Positions 1 to 8,772 are shown, counted from the stretch's first letter. The stretch: DNA of 64,000 bases from Massilia antarctica (GCF_015689335.1 NZ_CP065053.1:6200001-6264000), one strand, 5' to 3'. The notes: generated from the letters alone by a model not told the origin. Made by a program: numbers and translations.

Positions 1-1
1 A

Positions 2-403
2 GGCCAGCTGGTCGTAATCGGCAATGTGGGCGCACGCGCCGCGCGCGAAAAGCGCAAGGCCATCGCCAACCTGCCCGAGGACTTCGACTGGCCGACCAGT
101 CCCGAAATGGAAATCTCCACCAAGTTCGGCGCCGGCGTGTCCTACCGTTTCGCGCCGGGCTGGTATGCCGGCGCCGAAACGGTGCGCGAATCGGAGTACG
201 AGACCGAAGTCGGCCTGGAGCGCTGGAGCCTGTTCGCCGGCCCGAGCATCCATTACGCCGGCCAGAAATGGTGGGCCACCCTGACCGCCTTCAAGCAGGT
301 GCGCGGCGGCGGCGAAAAATATGCCGGCCAGACCGACACCAATCTGCACCTGATCGAAAAAACCAAGAATGAAATCCGCGTCAAGGTAGGCTACAACTTT
401 TAA
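2..403 (+). CDS. C-terminal part of an outer-membrane beta-barrel-like protein (DUF6662-like), truncated by window start
   Basis: The reading frame is open from the first complete codon of the window to a TAA at 401-403, so the gene begins upstream. The visible 133 residues alternate polar and aromatic residues as in beta-strands (for example AGVSYRFAPGWYAGAE and RWSLFAGPSIHYAG). They end in VGYNF, a C-terminal phenylalanine of the kind recognised by the BAM machinery. An FMN-binding protein gene follows after 10 bp, so they are probably one operon. Assignment to the DUF6662 group rests on my recollection of that neighbourhood and is tentative. The outer-membrane barrel character is an inference from strand pattern and the terminal Phe. 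Confidence 0.6.
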   Translation, partial: GQLVVIGNVGARAAREKRKAIANLPEDFDWPTSPEMEISTKFGAGVSYRFAPGWYAGAETVRESEYETEVGLERWSLFAGPSIHYAGQKWWATLTAFKQVRGGGEKYAGQTDTNLHLIEKTKNEIRVKVGYNF

Positions 404-413
404 AGAGAGTCCC

Positions 414-959
414 ATGCGACCTTATTTCGACTCCGCCGCGCTGCTGCTGCCGATGGCAGCGCTGGTGTCGCCCGCCCATGCCACCGACTACCTGACGGTG
501 GCGGCGGCGCAATCGCTGCTGTTCCCGACGGCGAAAACCTTCGCCGAACGGCCCCTCAAGCTCAGTAGCGAGCAGCGCGACCGCATCAAGGAAGTCGCTG
601 GCGTGCGCCAGCGGACCGACGAACAAAAGATGTGGCGCGCCGAACGCGAGGGCGCCTTCCTCGGCTGGTTCATCGTCGACGAGGTGGTGGGCAAGCACGA
701 GTTCATCACCTACGCCACGGCGCTCTCGCCCGATGGCCGGGTGATCGGCATCGAGGTGCTCAGCTACCGCGAAACGCACGGCGGCCAGATTCGCGACATG
801 GGCTGGCGCAAGCACTTCGTCGGCAAGACCCTGGCCGATCCGTTCAAGCTCGATGAGGACGTGCCCAATATCAGTGGCGCCACCCTGTCGAGCCGCAATG
901 TGCTCGACGGCGTCAAGCGCCTGCTGATCATGCAGAAGCTGTACCTGGGCCATGGCTGA
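414..959 (+). CDS. Exported FMN-binding (FMN_bind) domain protein, substrate of ApbE
   Basis: This 181-residue protein has an N-terminal signal peptide (about residues 1-23, ending near SPAHA) and a C-terminal FMN_bind domain. The flavinylation motif SGAT is at residues 154-157, and Thr157 would be the attachment point for FMN through a phosphoester bond. The family carries electrons across or outside the inner membrane, as in NqrC and RnfG. The next gene, apbE, overlaps its last 8 bp and encodes the enzyme that attaches FMN, so the pair is functionally coherent. The position after SGATL is Ser rather than the commoner Thr, which is tolerated in the family. Confidence 0.88.
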   Translation: MRPYFDSAALLLPMAALVSPAHATDYLTVAAAQSLLFPTAKTFAERPLKLSSEQRDRIKEVAGVRQRTDEQKMWRAEREGAFLGWFIVDEVVGKHEFITYATALSPDGRVIGIEVLSYRETHGGQIRDMGWRKHFVGKTLADPFKLDEDVPNISGATLSSRNVLDGVKRLLIMQKLYLGHG

Positions 960-1779
960 CATCAAGCGCATGCGCCCGCTGCTGGGCACTTACGTCGAAG
1001 TCGGCACGCGCGGCGATTCGGCGCCGGCCGCGACGCAGGCCGCTTTTGCCAGCATCGAAACGGCGCAGGCGCTGTGGAGTTTCCATGACCGCGCCAGCGA
1101 ATTATCGCGCCTGAACCTGGCGCCCGGGCAGGCCATGCCCTTGTCCGCCTCCACCTTGCGCCTGCTGCGCGGCGCGCGCGCGATGATGCGTGCCAGCGGC
1201 GGCCTGTTCGACTGCACCGTGGGCGGCGCCCTGGTGCGCAGCGGCGCCCTGCCCGACCATGGCGGCACACCCGCGCTGGAGCGCGGCAGCGCCGCCGATA
1301 TCGAGATCGGCGCCGACTGGGCCAGGCTGCGGCGGCCCGTGCGCCTCACCCTGGACGGCATCGCCAAAGGCTACGCGGTCGACCTGGCCGTGCGCGCACT
1401 GCGCCGCGCGGGGGCCGAAGCCGGCTGGGTCAACGCGGGCGGCGACGTGCGCGTGTTCGGCGCGCTGGTGCTGCCGATGCACCGGCGCGAATTCGACGGC
1501 CGCCTGGTGCCGCTGGGCGGGCTGCGCGACGCGGCCATGGCCAGCTCGCGCGCCGGCCACCACGACGATATGCAAGAAGCCCCGGCCTTCCCCGCCCACA
1601 TCGTGGCACCGGCCCACGGCCAACCCGCCACCGGCATCTGGACCGTCCTCGCGCGCAGCGCCTGGCGCGCCGATGCCCTGACCAAGGTGGCCGCCAACGC
1701 GGCGCCGGCCGCGCGCGCGGACCTGATCCGCGCACTCGGCGGCGCCTTGATCGATCCATCCGGAGAATCAATCCAATGA
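952..1779 (+). CDS. apbE: FAD:protein FMN transferase
   Basis: This 275-residue ApbE-family enzyme transfers FMN from FAD to a Thr of the partner FMN_bind protein. The start MRPLLGTYVEV, the DGIAKGYAVD motif (residues 135-144) and NAGGDVRVFG (161-170) are family hallmarks for FAD and metal binding. It overlaps the preceding FMN_bind gene by 8 bp, and its TGA overlaps the next start (ATGA), so translation is probably coupled. It is shorter than typical ApbE proteins (about 330 residues). It shows no signal peptide, unlike its exported substrate, so the site of flavinylation is unclear from sequence. Confidence 0.92.
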   Translation: MADIKRMRPLLGTYVEVGTRGDSAPAATQAAFASIETAQALWSFHDRASELSRLNLAPGQAMPLSASTLRLLRGARAMMRASGGLFDCTVGGALVRSGALPDHGGTPALERGSAADIEIGADWARLRRPVRLTLDGIAKGYAVDLAVRALRRAGAEAGWVNAGGDVRVFGALVLPMHRREFDGRLVPLGGLRDAAMASSRAGHHDDMQEAPAFPAHIVAPAHGQPATGIWTVLARSAWRADALTKVAANAAPAARADLIRALGGALIDPSGESIQ

Positions 1780-2273
1780 AAGGCTATCCCGCCTGGTTTG
1801 TTCGGGCCCTGCTCGGCGCGCTGCTGCTGGTGTTCGTCAGCGGCAGCCTGCTGGCGCCCACCACCCTCGTCATGCGCTTCGAGATGGCGCTGGCCTGGCG
1901 CCTGCCCGGCGCCGGCCGCGTGGTCACCGCGGCGATGCACGCGGCGACCGGCTTCGTTTTGCTGATGATGCTGGGCGCCCTGTGGAGCGTGCATATGCGC
2001 GCCGGCTGGCGCAAGCGGCGCCAGCGCGGCAGCGGCGCCACGCTCGGCATCATGCTGGTGCTGCTGGCCGCCAGCGCGGTGGCGATCTACTACGCCGGCG
2101 AAGACGCGCTCGGAAGCGGCGCGGCGTTGGTCCACCTGGTCGTGGGCGTGAGCTTGCTGCTGCCGTTCGGCTGGCACTGGGTGCACGCGCGCCGCGCCTC
2201 GCGCAAGGCAGTGGTGCGCGAAGCGGCGTTCGTACCGGTGAACACGGTGTCCGCCCGCGCCAAAGCGAACTGA
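1776..2273 (+). CDS. Small four-helix membrane protein of the flavin electron-transfer operon
   Basis: This 165-residue protein has four hydrophobic segments at about residues 8-28, 48-70, 85-107 and 117-135. It also has histidines at helix ends ([19 protein letters not shown]). That pattern recalls small DUF4405 or cytochrome b561-type heme membrane proteins. Translation is coupled to apbE by an ATGA overlap. With the FMN_bind protein it could link the quinone pool to the extracytoplasmic flavoprotein; that role is inferred from context only. I do not recognise the family with certainty. Confidence 0.7.
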   Translation: MKGYPAWFVRALLGALLLVFVSGSLLAPTTLVMRFEMALAWRLPGAGRVVTAAMHAATGFVLLMMLGALWSVHMRAGWRKRRQRGSGATLGIMLVLLAASAVAIYYAGEDALGSGAALVHLVVGVSLLLPFGWHWVHARRASRKAVVREAAFVPVNTVSARAKAN

Positions 2274-2337
2274 CGCAGGGGCTGACGGCGCGCCGCGTGC
2301 GCGCTACTATGGCGCTCTCCCCTGTCAGGACGACGCC

Positions 2338-3618
2338 ATGCGAACTTTCGTACACCTTGCGCTTTCCACCCTCCTCTTGACCCTGGCGGCGGCCCACGCC
2401 GCCGGGCCGCGTCCCGTGCTGCTGACCGCCGAGCGAATCTGGACCGGGGACGGCCCCGCCCACACCGGCTGGGGCGTGCTGGTGGTCGACGGCCGCATCC
2501 AGGACGCCGGTCCGGCCGGCGGGCTCGCCGCGCCGGCGGACGCCGAACGCATCGACCTGCCGGGCGCCACCCTGATCCCCGGCCTGATCGACCTGCATTC
2601 GCACCTGCTGCTGCACCCGTACAACGAAACCAGCTGGGACGACCAGGTGATGAAGGAAGCGCCCGAGTACCGCACCCTGCTCGCCGGCAAGCACGCCAGC
2701 GCGACCCTGCAAGCCGGTTTCACCACCCTGCGCGACCTCGGCAGCGAAGGCGCCGGTTACGCCGACGTCGCCGTCAAGCGGGCGATTGCCGAGGGCGTGA
2801 TCGACGGCCCGCGCCTGTTCATCGCCACCCTGGCCATCGTGGCCTCGCACAGCTACGGCCCCGCCGCCCGCCAGTTCCGCCCGGACATGACCTTGCCGCA
2901 GGGCGCGCAGGAAGCGACCGGCGTGGCCGACGTCACCAAAGCGGTGCGCGAACAAGCGGCGCGCGGCGCCGACTGGATCAAGATTTACGCCGACTACCGC
3001 ACCGGCATCGACGGCAGCGCCCGCCCCACCTTCACCATGGAGGAATTGACGGCCATGGTCCAGGCCGCCCATGTGACAGGCCGCAAGGTGGCCGTGCACG
3101 CCAGCAGCGACGACGCCATCCGCATGGCGGTGCTGGCCGGTGCCGATACCATCGAGCACGGCTACGGTGCCAGCGAAGCGACCTTCCGCCTGATGGTCGA
3201 GCGCAAGGTTGCCTACGTGCCGACCCTGGCCGCATCCGAAGCGACTGGCGAATACTTCCGGAAGCATGTGCGCGGCGGCCCGCCCACCCCGGCCATGCAG
3301 CAGGCCGCGCGTGCCTTCCAGCTGGCGCGCAAGCTGGGCGTGACCATCGCCAACGGCAGCGATGTCGGCGTGTTCGCCCACGGCAGCAACGCGCGCGAAC
3401 CGGCGTGGATGGTGAAGCTCGGCATGACGCCGGTAGAAGCACTGCGCGCGGCGACCGTGACCGGGGCCGCCGTGCTGGGCAAATCGGGCGAACTGGGCCA
3501 GCTCAAGGCCGGCATGCTGGCCGACATCGTGGCGGTCGGGGGCGACCCGACGGCCGATATTTCCGATCTTCAAAAAGTGCGCTTCGTGATGAAGGACGGC
3601 AAAATTTACCGCAGATAA
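2338..3618 (+). CDS. Exported amidohydrolase (imidazolonepropionase / Xaa-Pro dipeptidase-like)
   Basis: This 426-residue metal-dependent hydrolase has a signal peptide (about residues 1-21). Its TIM-barrel metal ligands sit in the expected order: HSH at 87-89, Lys214 in WIKIYADY (probably carbamylated), His253 in VAVHASS, His273 in IEHGYG and Asp341 in NGSDVG. This arrangement matches the imidazolonepropionase-like amidohydrolase family, which includes exported dipeptidases that release C-terminal Pro or other residues. The substrate cannot be read from sequence. It stands alone after a 64-bp gap and converges on the next gene. Confidence 0.9.
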   Translation: MRTFVHLALSTLLLTLAAAHAAGPRPVLLTAERIWTGDGPAHTGWGVLVVDGRIQDAGPAGGLAAPADAERIDLPGATLIPGLIDLHSHLLLHPYNETSWDDQVMKEAPEYRTLLAGKHASATLQAGFTTLRDLGSEGAGYADVAVKRAIAEGVIDGPRLFIATLAIVASHSYGPAARQFRPDMTLPQGAQEATGVADVTKAVREQAARGADWIKIYADYRTGIDGSARPTFTMEELTAMVQAAHVTGRKVAVHASSDDAIRMAVLAGADTIEHGYGASEATFRLMVERKVAYVPTLAASEATGEYFRKHVRGGPPTPAMQQAARAFQLARKLGVTIANGSDVGVFAHGSNAREPAWMVKLGMTPVEALRAATVTGAAVLGKSGELGQLKAGMLADIVAVGGDPTADISDLQKVRFVMKDGKIYRR

Positions 3619-3726
3619 GCGCTCATGACCTTGCCTGCGGGCGCTTGCCGCCGCCTGGCCTGGCCGGCATCGCATACTTGCCGTTCTTGTAGCGCAAGGT
3701 CATTCTGCTCACGACAGCGGCTTGGA

Positions 3727-4128
3727 TCACGCCAATGCGCGCACGCCTGGCGCCAGCCGATAGTTCGCGGTATCGATTCTAAAGCTGTCAAAGCGGAAAA
3801 TATCGTCCGCGATCGCCCGGTCCTGATGCAAACGGCTGAGTACCCTGCCATCGGCGGAATCGACAATCAACACATCGAGATCGACAACACCCTCCCCCTC
3901 CGGGCCCGGCTCGGTCGGGCGCGGGCCAGCCATGTAGGCAAGCGCGACAATGCTTTTGCCTGGCGCCGACGGCATCGGTTTGCAGTCGACGCGCAGCGCG
4001 GTCGCCTCTTCGCGTCCGATCGCGGCGGCGGCTCGCGTGTCGATGGCGCTGGTGCAGGAAGCCTTCTCGGCTGCACACCACGAGGAAACGAGGCAGGCGC
4101 CGATCAGCGCGATTTGCAATATTTTCAT
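3727..4128 (-). CDS. Small exported protein of unknown function
   Basis: This is a 133-residue protein with an N-terminal signal sequence ([20 protein letters not shown]). The start at 4128 is chosen because AGGAGT lies at 4135-4140, at proper spacing; a longer open frame to 4182 lacks such a site. The mature part has two Cys (CTS, DCKP) that could form a disulfide and a beta-rich stretch with acidic patches ([19 protein letters not shown]). SSWC is not a good lipobox. I do not recognise the family. It is convergent with the amidohydrolase gene and divergent from dctA. Confidence 0.65.
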   Translation of the reverse strand: MKILQIALIGACLVSSWCAAEKASCTSAIDTRAAAAIGREEATALRVDCKPMPSAPGKSIVALAYMAGPRPTEPGPEGEGVVDLDVLIVDSADGRVLSRLHQDRAIADDIFRFDSFRIDTANYRLAPGVRALA

Positions 4129-4281
4129 TTCGATACTCCTGTCCGTGGAAATATTAACAGTAAGGTAAGGCAATCGAAACACGCATGCGCAAAGTCGGCC
4201 GCACTGCGGATATCCACAATAGATGATGTGTCCGTTTTGGATAAAGATAGATTTATTCCAATACCGAACGGAGACACCGTC

Positions 4282-5583
4282 ATGAAAAAACCCTTCTACA
4301 AGATCCTGTATGTGCAGGTTCTATTCGCCATCGTGTGCGGCGTCCTGCTCGGCGTGTTCTACCCGAAACTCGGGGTCGACATGAAACCGCTGGGCGACGG
4401 CTTCATCAAGCTGATCAAGATGATCATCGCCCCCGTGATTTTCTGTACCGTGGTCGCCGGCATCGCCGGCATGCAGGACATGAAAAAGATTGGCCGCGTC
4501 GGCGGCAAGGCGCTGCTGTACTTTGAAGTGGTGTCGACCTTCGCCCTGGCCATCGGCCTGGTGGTGGCCAACGTGGTACGCCCTGGCGACGGCTTCAACG
4601 CCAACCCGGCCACCCTCGACACCAAGGCCATCGCCGAATTCACGGCCAAGGCCAAAACCCAGAGCACCCTCGACTTCGTGATGAATATCATCCCGAACAC
4701 CGTGGTCGATGCCTTCGCCAAGGGCGACATCCTGCAGGTGCTGCTGTTTGCGATCCTGTTCGGCTTCGCGCTGTCGATGCTGGGCGAGCGTGGCCGTCCG
4801 ATCGCCAAGCTGGTCGACGACATGTCGCACGTGATCTTCGGCGTGGTCGGCATCGTGATGAAAGTGGCCCCGATCGGCGCCTTCGGCGCGATGGCCTTCA
4901 CCATCGGTAAATTCGGCCTGGCCTCGCTGCTACCGCTTGCCAAGCTGATGGGCTCCTTCTACCTGACCTGCGGCCTGTTCGTGTTCATCGTGCTCGGCAC
5001 CATCGCCCGCATGACCGGTTTTTCGATCCTGCGCTTCATCGCCTACATCAAGGAAGAACTGCTGATCGTGCTCGGTACCAGCTCCTCGGAAAGCGCCCTG
5101 CCCGCCCTGATGCGCAAGCTCGAAAAACTCGGCTGCTCGAAATCGGTGGTGGGCCTGGTGGTGCCGACCGGTTACTCGTTCAACCTCGATGGCACCAACA
5201 TCTACATGACGATGGCGGCCCTGTTCGTGGCGCAGGCCACCAATACCGACCTGTCGCTCAGCCAGCAGCTGACAATCCTGGGCGTGGCGATGCTGACCTC
5301 CAAGGGCGCGTCGGGCATCACCGGCGCCGGCTTCATTACCCTGGCCGCCACCCTGGCCGTGGTGCCGACGGTGCCGGTGGCCGGCATGGCCCTGATCCTG
5401 GGCATCGACCGCTTCATGAGCGAGTGCCGCGCGCTGACCAACTTCATCGGCAACGGCGTGGCCACGGTGGTGGTCTCGCATTGGGAAAAAGAACTCGATC
5501 ACGACCGTCTCAAGAGCGAACTGGCGCATCCAACCCATATCGACGACGACCGCGAAATGTACCCGGTCCGCCAGGCCGCCTGA
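4282..5583 (+). CDS. dctA: C4-dicarboxylate:cation symporter DctA
   Basis: This 433-residue inner-membrane transporter of the DAACS family takes up succinate, fumarate and malate. The reentrant-loop signature [18 protein letters not shown], the [14 protein letters not shown] motif and the late [12 protein letters not shown] segment are diagnostic. The start at 4282 ([12 protein letters not shown]) follows GGAG at 4270-4273 and matches the N-terminus of the family. The frame is open far upstream but that extension has no conserved sequence. A hairpin and T run follow the stop. It is monocistronic. Confidence 0.95.
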   Translation: MKKPFYKILYVQVLFAIVCGVLLGVFYPKLGVDMKPLGDGFIKLIKMIIAPVIFCTVVAGIAGMQDMKKIGRVGGKALLYFEVVSTFALAIGLVVANVVRPGDGFNANPATLDTKAIAEFTAKAKTQSTLDFVMNIIPNTVVDAFAKGDILQVLLFAILFGFALSMLGERGRPIAKLVDDMSHVIFGVVGIVMKVAPIGAFGAMAFTIGKFGLASLLPLAKLMGSFYLTCGLFVFIVLGTIARMTGFSILRFIAYIKEELLIVLGTSSSESALPALMRKLEKLGCSKSVVGLVVPTGYSFNLDGTNIYMTMAALFVAQATNTDLSLSQQLTILGVAMLTSKGASGITGAGFITLAATLAVVPTVPVAGMALILGIDRFMSECRALTNFIGNGVATVVVSHWEKELDHDRLKSELAHPTHIDDDREMYPVRQAA

Positions 5584-5604
5584 CCGTCACCAGCTTCACC
5601 CCCC

Positions 5605-5639
5605 TTCCCGCGGCGGCTCGCAGCCCCTGCGGGAATTTT
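5605..5639 (+). terminator. Rho-independent terminator of dctA
   Basis: The arms TTCCCGC (5605-5611) and GCGGGAA (5629-5635) enclose a GC-rich loop and are followed by TTTT. It lies between the convergent dctA and SIMPL-domain genes. Confidence 0.6.
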
Positions 5640-5640
5640 G

Positions 5641-6357
5641 CTATTTCAAGCGATAGATCACGTCGACCGGCTGCGCGAACCTGAGCGCCATCACGGTCAG
5701 CACATCCGCCTTGTCCATGCCGGTCTGCGGCGACGAGCGATCATTCGCCTCGTTCGGCGCCAGCCCCATGGCCCGCGTCAGGTTCTTCAAGTCGCCCGTA
5801 CTGACCGCATTCGCAGGCCCCAGCTTGCGTCCCAATCCCAGCGCAATCGCCTCCGCCTTGCGGCGCGCGATCCTGATCGCATCGGCGGCCAGTTCCATCT
5901 CGATTTTGTCGCGCCGGGTCGTATCGAACACCGTCATGAAGCCGTCCAGGTTCGGCATGTCCAGCAGCGGTGCGGCGACGGCGCGCCATTTGCTCAGGTC
6001 GCGCACATTGATGCGCACCCCGGCGCGGATATCGTACTGCACCGGCGCCGGCGCCGCGTTCGCATCCGGCTTGCGGAAGTCCTTGCGCACATCGCGCACC
6101 TCCACATCGTCCAGCGGCACGCCGGCCTGCGTCATTGCCGCGCGGATGTCGTTGGCGCGCGCCTGGACCACACGTACCGCCACCGCCGGATCGGCGTCGG
6201 AGGCACTGATCTCGACATCGATCTGCCCCAGGTCGGGCATCGCGCTTGTCGTACCCGTGGCGCTGACATGGATGAACGGATAGTCGGGCAAGCCGCCAGC
6301 CTGCGCGGCCACGGGCAGCAAGGTCAGGGCGCCGATGGCGGCGATCGTTTTGAGCAT
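5641..6357 (-). CDS. Periplasmic SIMPL-domain (DUF541) protein
   Basis: This 238-residue protein has a signal peptide (MLKTIAAIGALTLLPVAAQAG). It then has the SIMPL/DUF541 fold: an IHVSATGTTSAMPDLGQIDVEIS start, a VQARANDIRAAM helix, and the later ADAIRIARRKAEAIALGLGRKLG helix that is typical of the family. SIMPL proteins are beta-rich periplasmic or outer-membrane-associated proteins often induced by envelope or oxidative stress; their biochemical role is not settled. It is transcribed away from the TonB-like gene at 6542. The shared intergenic region holds three BlaI-type inverted repeats, so it is probably part of the BlaI-controlled set. Confidence 0.88.
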   Translation of the reverse strand: MLKTIAAIGALTLLPVAAQAGGLPDYPFIHVSATGTTSAMPDLGQIDVEISASDADPAVAVRVVQARANDIRAAMTQAGVPLDDVEVRDVRKDFRKPDANAAPAPVQYDIRAGVRINVRDLSKWRAVAAPLLDMPNLDGFMTVFDTTRRDKIEMELAADAIRIARRKAEAIALGLGRKLGPANAVSTGDLKNLTRAMGLAPNEANDRSSPQTGMDKADVLTVMALRFAQPVDVIYRLK

Positions 6358-6405
6358 GGTTTCTCCGGACGTTTATCTGATGTTGAAAACGCCAGCATAG
6401 ATATC

Positions 6406-6423
6406 ATAGACATTATTGTCTAT
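6406..6423. promoter_or_regulatory. Operator 1: BlaI-type inverted repeat
   Basis: ATAGACATTATTGTCTAT is a perfect 7-bp inverted repeat with a 4-bp spacer. It sits 49 bp upstream of the SIMPL-domain gene start. The identical 18-mer recurs at 6983-7000 before the blaI-like gene. Proposed as a binding site for the BlaI-family repressor at 7118; this is inferred from the repetition and location. Confidence 0.72.
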
Positions 6424-6459
6424 TAAAATATGACCATTTTCAACGGGCGAAGAAAATCA

Positions 6460-6489
6460 TAGACAACCTTGTCTAGACAGTTTAGTCTA
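6460..6489. promoter_or_regulatory. Operators 2 and 3: two overlapping BlaI-type inverted repeats
   Basis: TAGACAACCTTGTCTA (6460-6475, perfect arms) shares its last two bases with TAGACAGTTTAGTCTA (6474-6489, one arm mismatch). The second runs into TATAAAT (6488-6494), which could be the -10 region of the TonB-like gene at 6542. A repressor on both sites would block that promoter. Confidence 0.72.
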
Positions 6490-6541
6490 TAAATAGGCAC
6501 CCGCCCGAACCACGGCGCACGACGCCGATCAAGGAGACTGC

Positions 6542-6937
6542 ATGACCCCGTCCACAAGCTCGACTTCACTTATTCCGACCCGCCTGACACGCAGTGTGGC
6601 GCTGTTGGCCCTCGCAGCCGGCTGCATGGCCGCCAGTGCGCACGCCGCGCCAGCCAGGGCCGCGAACACCCACGCCATCGTCAACCTGACATCCTGCGCC
6701 AAGCCGGCTTACCCGGCCGAAGCGCGCGCCGCCCATCAAGCCGGCACGGTGAAACTGGCGTTCCTGGTCGACGCCAGCGGCGATGTCGTCGACACCAAGG
6801 TAAAAAAATCGAGCGGCCACGTTGCGCTCGACGACGCCGCCCGCAATGCCATCAAACTGTGCAAGTTCAGCGCCGCCACCGCCAAGGGCAAGCCGGTTGA
6901 AAGCTGGGTCGACATCGCCTACGTGTGGAAGCTGTAA
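6542..6937 (+). CDS. Exported TonB C-terminal-domain protein, paralogue of the M56 protease tail
   Basis: This 131-residue protein has a signal peptide (about residues 14-36, ending SAHAAPA) and then a single TonB-C-like domain. The domain runs CAKPAYPAEARAAHQAG, VKLAFLVDASGDV, SGHVALDDAARNAI and WVDIAYVWKL. There is no transmembrane anchor or Pro-rich spacer as in a real TonB, so it is a free periplasmic domain. Its sequence is closely similar to the last 90 residues of the M56 protease at 7498 (CAKPVWPA, SGHVLLDDAART, MEYVWML), including both Cys positions. AAGGAGA precedes the start. Operators 2 and 3 lie in its promoter. Confidence 0.85.
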   Translation: MTPSTSSTSLIPTRLTRSVALLALAAGCMAASAHAAPARAANTHAIVNLTSCAKPAYPAEARAAHQAGTVKLAFLVDASGDVVDTKVKKSSGHVALDDAARNAIKLCKFSAATAKGKPVESWVDIAYVWKL

Positions 6938-6982
6938 TCACGGCGGCCGGCCGGGCAGCCGCAATGCGTGCGACTGCCCGGA

Positions 6983-7000
6983 ATAGACATTATTGTCTAT
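6983..7000. promoter_or_regulatory. Operator 4: BlaI-type inverted repeat upstream of the blaI-like gene
   Basis: ATAGACATTATTGTCTAT is an exact copy of operator 1, with symmetry extending one more base on each side (A...T). It lies 117 bp before the repressor gene start. Confidence 0.7.
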
Positions 7001-7059
7001 TCCAATGCCACATTCAAGGTGTGGCAACCGCGATTCATTGAAGCTGCACGACTTTTCGT

Positions 7060-7075
7060 TAGACATAAAAGTCTA
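7060..7075. promoter_or_regulatory. Operator 5: BlaI-type inverted repeat in the blaI promoter
   Basis: TAGACATAAAAGTCTA has 6-bp arms with one mismatch and a 4-bp spacer. It lies 42 bp before the BlaI-like start codon, a typical autoregulatory position. Confidence 0.68.
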
Positions 7076-7117
7076 GATGCATTAACCTGACATCCAACTA
7101 CACACGAATAGCGCACC

Positions 7118-7501
7118 ATGCCCAAACTCCCTGCCCCGCCCAAGCCGACAGCGGCCGAACTCGATCTGCTGCAAACCCTGTGGCCGCTCGGCGCAGCGAC
7201 CGCCAAGCAGGTACACCATGCGATCCTCAAGGAACGCCCCGACGTGACCTACGCGACGGTGCTGCGGCTGATGCAGATCATGCACACCAAGGGTTTGCTG
7301 ATCCGCGACGAAAGCGAACGCTCGCACGTCTACGCTCCCGCGCAAGCCCAGGATTGCCTGCAAACGAACCTGCTCAAGGACCTGATCCAGAAAGCCTTTT
7401 CCGGCTCGGCCAAGGCGCTGGTCATGGCCGCACTGCGCAGCGGCATCAGCAAAAAGGAGCGCGAAGAGATCGAAACCATGCTCAAGGAAGACGACCAATG
7501 A
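7118..7501 (+). CDS. BlaI/MecI/CopY-family transcriptional repressor
   Basis: This 127-residue winged-helix repressor has the family N-terminus PTAAELDLLQTLWPLGAATAKQVHHAI, a recognition helix (VTYATVLRLMQIMHTKGLL) and the wing DESERSHVYAPAQ. A C-terminal dimerisation region follows (LLKDLIQKAFSGSAKALVMAAL...ISKKEREEIETML). BlaI-type dimers bind short inverted repeats and are cleaved when a partner M56 protease is activated. The partner overlaps its stop by 4 bp (ATGA). Five matching inverted repeats occur nearby, two of them in its own promoter region. Confidence 0.93.
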   Translation: MPKLPAPPKPTAAELDLLQTLWPLGAATAKQVHHAILKERPDVTYATVLRLMQIMHTKGLLIRDESERSHVYAPAQAQDCLQTNLLKDLIQKAFSGSAKALVMAALRSGISKKEREEIETMLKEDDQ

Positions 7502-8772
7502 CGGATGCCCTCATCGACAGTATCGGCTGGACCCTGCTCCACTTCACCTGGCAAGGCTTGCTGATCGGCTGCGCCTGCGCCACGGCGCTATCCCTGATGC
7601 GCAACGCGCGGCCCGAATACCGCTACAACGTGGCCTGCGCGGCGCTGCTGGCCTGCGTGTTGTGGCCTGCGGCCGACCTGGCGCTGCGCCTTCAGGACGG
7701 CGCCGCCGGCACGGCGCACATCGGCCTTGCCGGCCGCATGGCGACCGCCGCGCGCAGCGGCGACACCAGCCTGGCCGGCTGGCTGCAGGAGCAGTTGCTG
7801 TGGATCGTCGGTTTCTGGTCCGTGTGCGCGGCACTGCTGTCGCTGCGCATGGCGTCCGGACTGGTGTGGGTACGCCATGCCGCCAGGGCGCCGTTGGCCG
7901 GCCCGCAATGGCAGGCGGACGCCGCGCGCATGGCGCTCGCCTTCGGCATCACGCGCACGGTGCGCCTGCGCGTGGCCGAACACCTGGACAGCCCGCTGAC
8001 GGTCGGCTGGCTGCGGCCCGTGGTGCTGGTCCCGGCAGCTCTGATGTCCGGCATGCCGCCCGAGCTGCTCGAAGCGCTGCTGGCGCACGAAATGGGGCAC
8101 GTCAAGCGCTTCGACTACCTGGTCAACCTGGGCCAGAACGTGGCCGAGATCCTGCTGTTCTATCATCCCGTGGTGTGGTGGATTTCCGGCCGCATCCGGG
8201 CCGAACGCGAACTGATCGCCGACGACCTGGCGGCGCGCCATCTGGGCGAACCGCGCCGGCTGGCGCGCGCCTTGTCCGAACTCGAACGCCTCCAGTTTTC
8301 CTCGCACCACCTGGCCATGGCGGCCAACGGCGGCGACCTGGTCGCGCGCGTGCGGCGCCTGGTCAAGCCCGGCCGCCAGGCGCTCGGCTGGAAAGCGTCA
8401 TTGCCCGCGCTGGGACTGGCCGCGGCCTGCCTGAGCCTGTACGCCCACGCCGCCGCCCGCTCAAGCGTCGCGCCGACGGTGGCGCGCGTGGCGCCGGTGG
8501 TCGATTTTTCCAGCTGCGCCAAGCCAGTCTGGCCGGCGGCCTCGCTCAAGGCTCAACATACGGGCACGGTCACCTTGGCCTTCAAGGTCGGTGCGAACGG
8601 CCGGGTCGCGGCCGCGCGCGTCGCATCGTCGAGCGGACATGTGCTGCTCGACGACGCAGCACGCACCGGCATCATGAAGTGCCAATTCAAGCCGGGCAGC
8701 GAGAATGGCAAGCCGGTGCCTGCGTGGATGCACATGGAATATGTGTGGATGCTCACGGACGGCGACGACTGA
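7498..8772 (+). CDS. BlaR1/MecR1-type M56 metalloprotease with a C-terminal TonB-like sensor domain
   Basis: This 424-residue membrane protease starts at the ATG overlapping the repressor stop. Transmembrane segments lie near residues 8-30, 43-62, 98-117 and 297-318. The zinc site is HEMGH at 197-201, with the distal Glu in RAERELIADDLA. Classical BlaR1 carries a penicillin-binding sensor after its last helix. Here residues about 335-424 instead form a periplasmic TonB-C-like domain (CAKPVWPA...SGHVLLDDAART...MEYVWML), closely related to the exported protein at 6542. Presumed role: sense an envelope signal and cleave the BlaI-like repressor. The signal is unknown; beta-lactam sensing is not supported because no penicillin-binding domain is present. 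Confidence 0.9.
   Translation: MTDALIDSIGWTLLHFTWQGLLIGCACATALSLMRNARPEYRYNVACAALLACVLWPAADLALRLQDGAAGTAHIGLAGRMATAARSGDTSLAGWLQEQLLWIVGFWSVCAALLSLRMASGLVWVRHAARAPLAGPQWQADAARMALAFGITRTVRLRVAEHLDSPLTVGWLRPVVLVPAALMSGMPPELLEALLAHEMGHVKRFDYLVNLGQNVAEILLFYHPVVWWISGRIRAERELIADDLAARHLGEPRRLARALSELERLQFSSHHLAMAANGGDLVARVRRLVKPGRQALGWKASLPALGLAAACLSLYAHAAARSSVAPTVARVAPVVDFSSCAKPVWPAASLKAQHTGTVTLAFKVGANGRVAAARVASSSGHVLLDDAARTGIMKCQFKPGSENGKPVPAWMHMEYVWMLTDGDD

Noticed and set aside
3625..4281. Long N-terminal extension of DctA
   Set aside because: DctA homology starts at 4282 with a ribosome site. The upstream frame lies over an antisense gene and has no conserved sequence.
7498..8772. Beta-lactam sensor (BlaR1/MecR1) in the strict sense
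   Set aside because: There is no penicillin-binding SxxK/KTG sensor domain, and no beta-lactamase gene is nearby.
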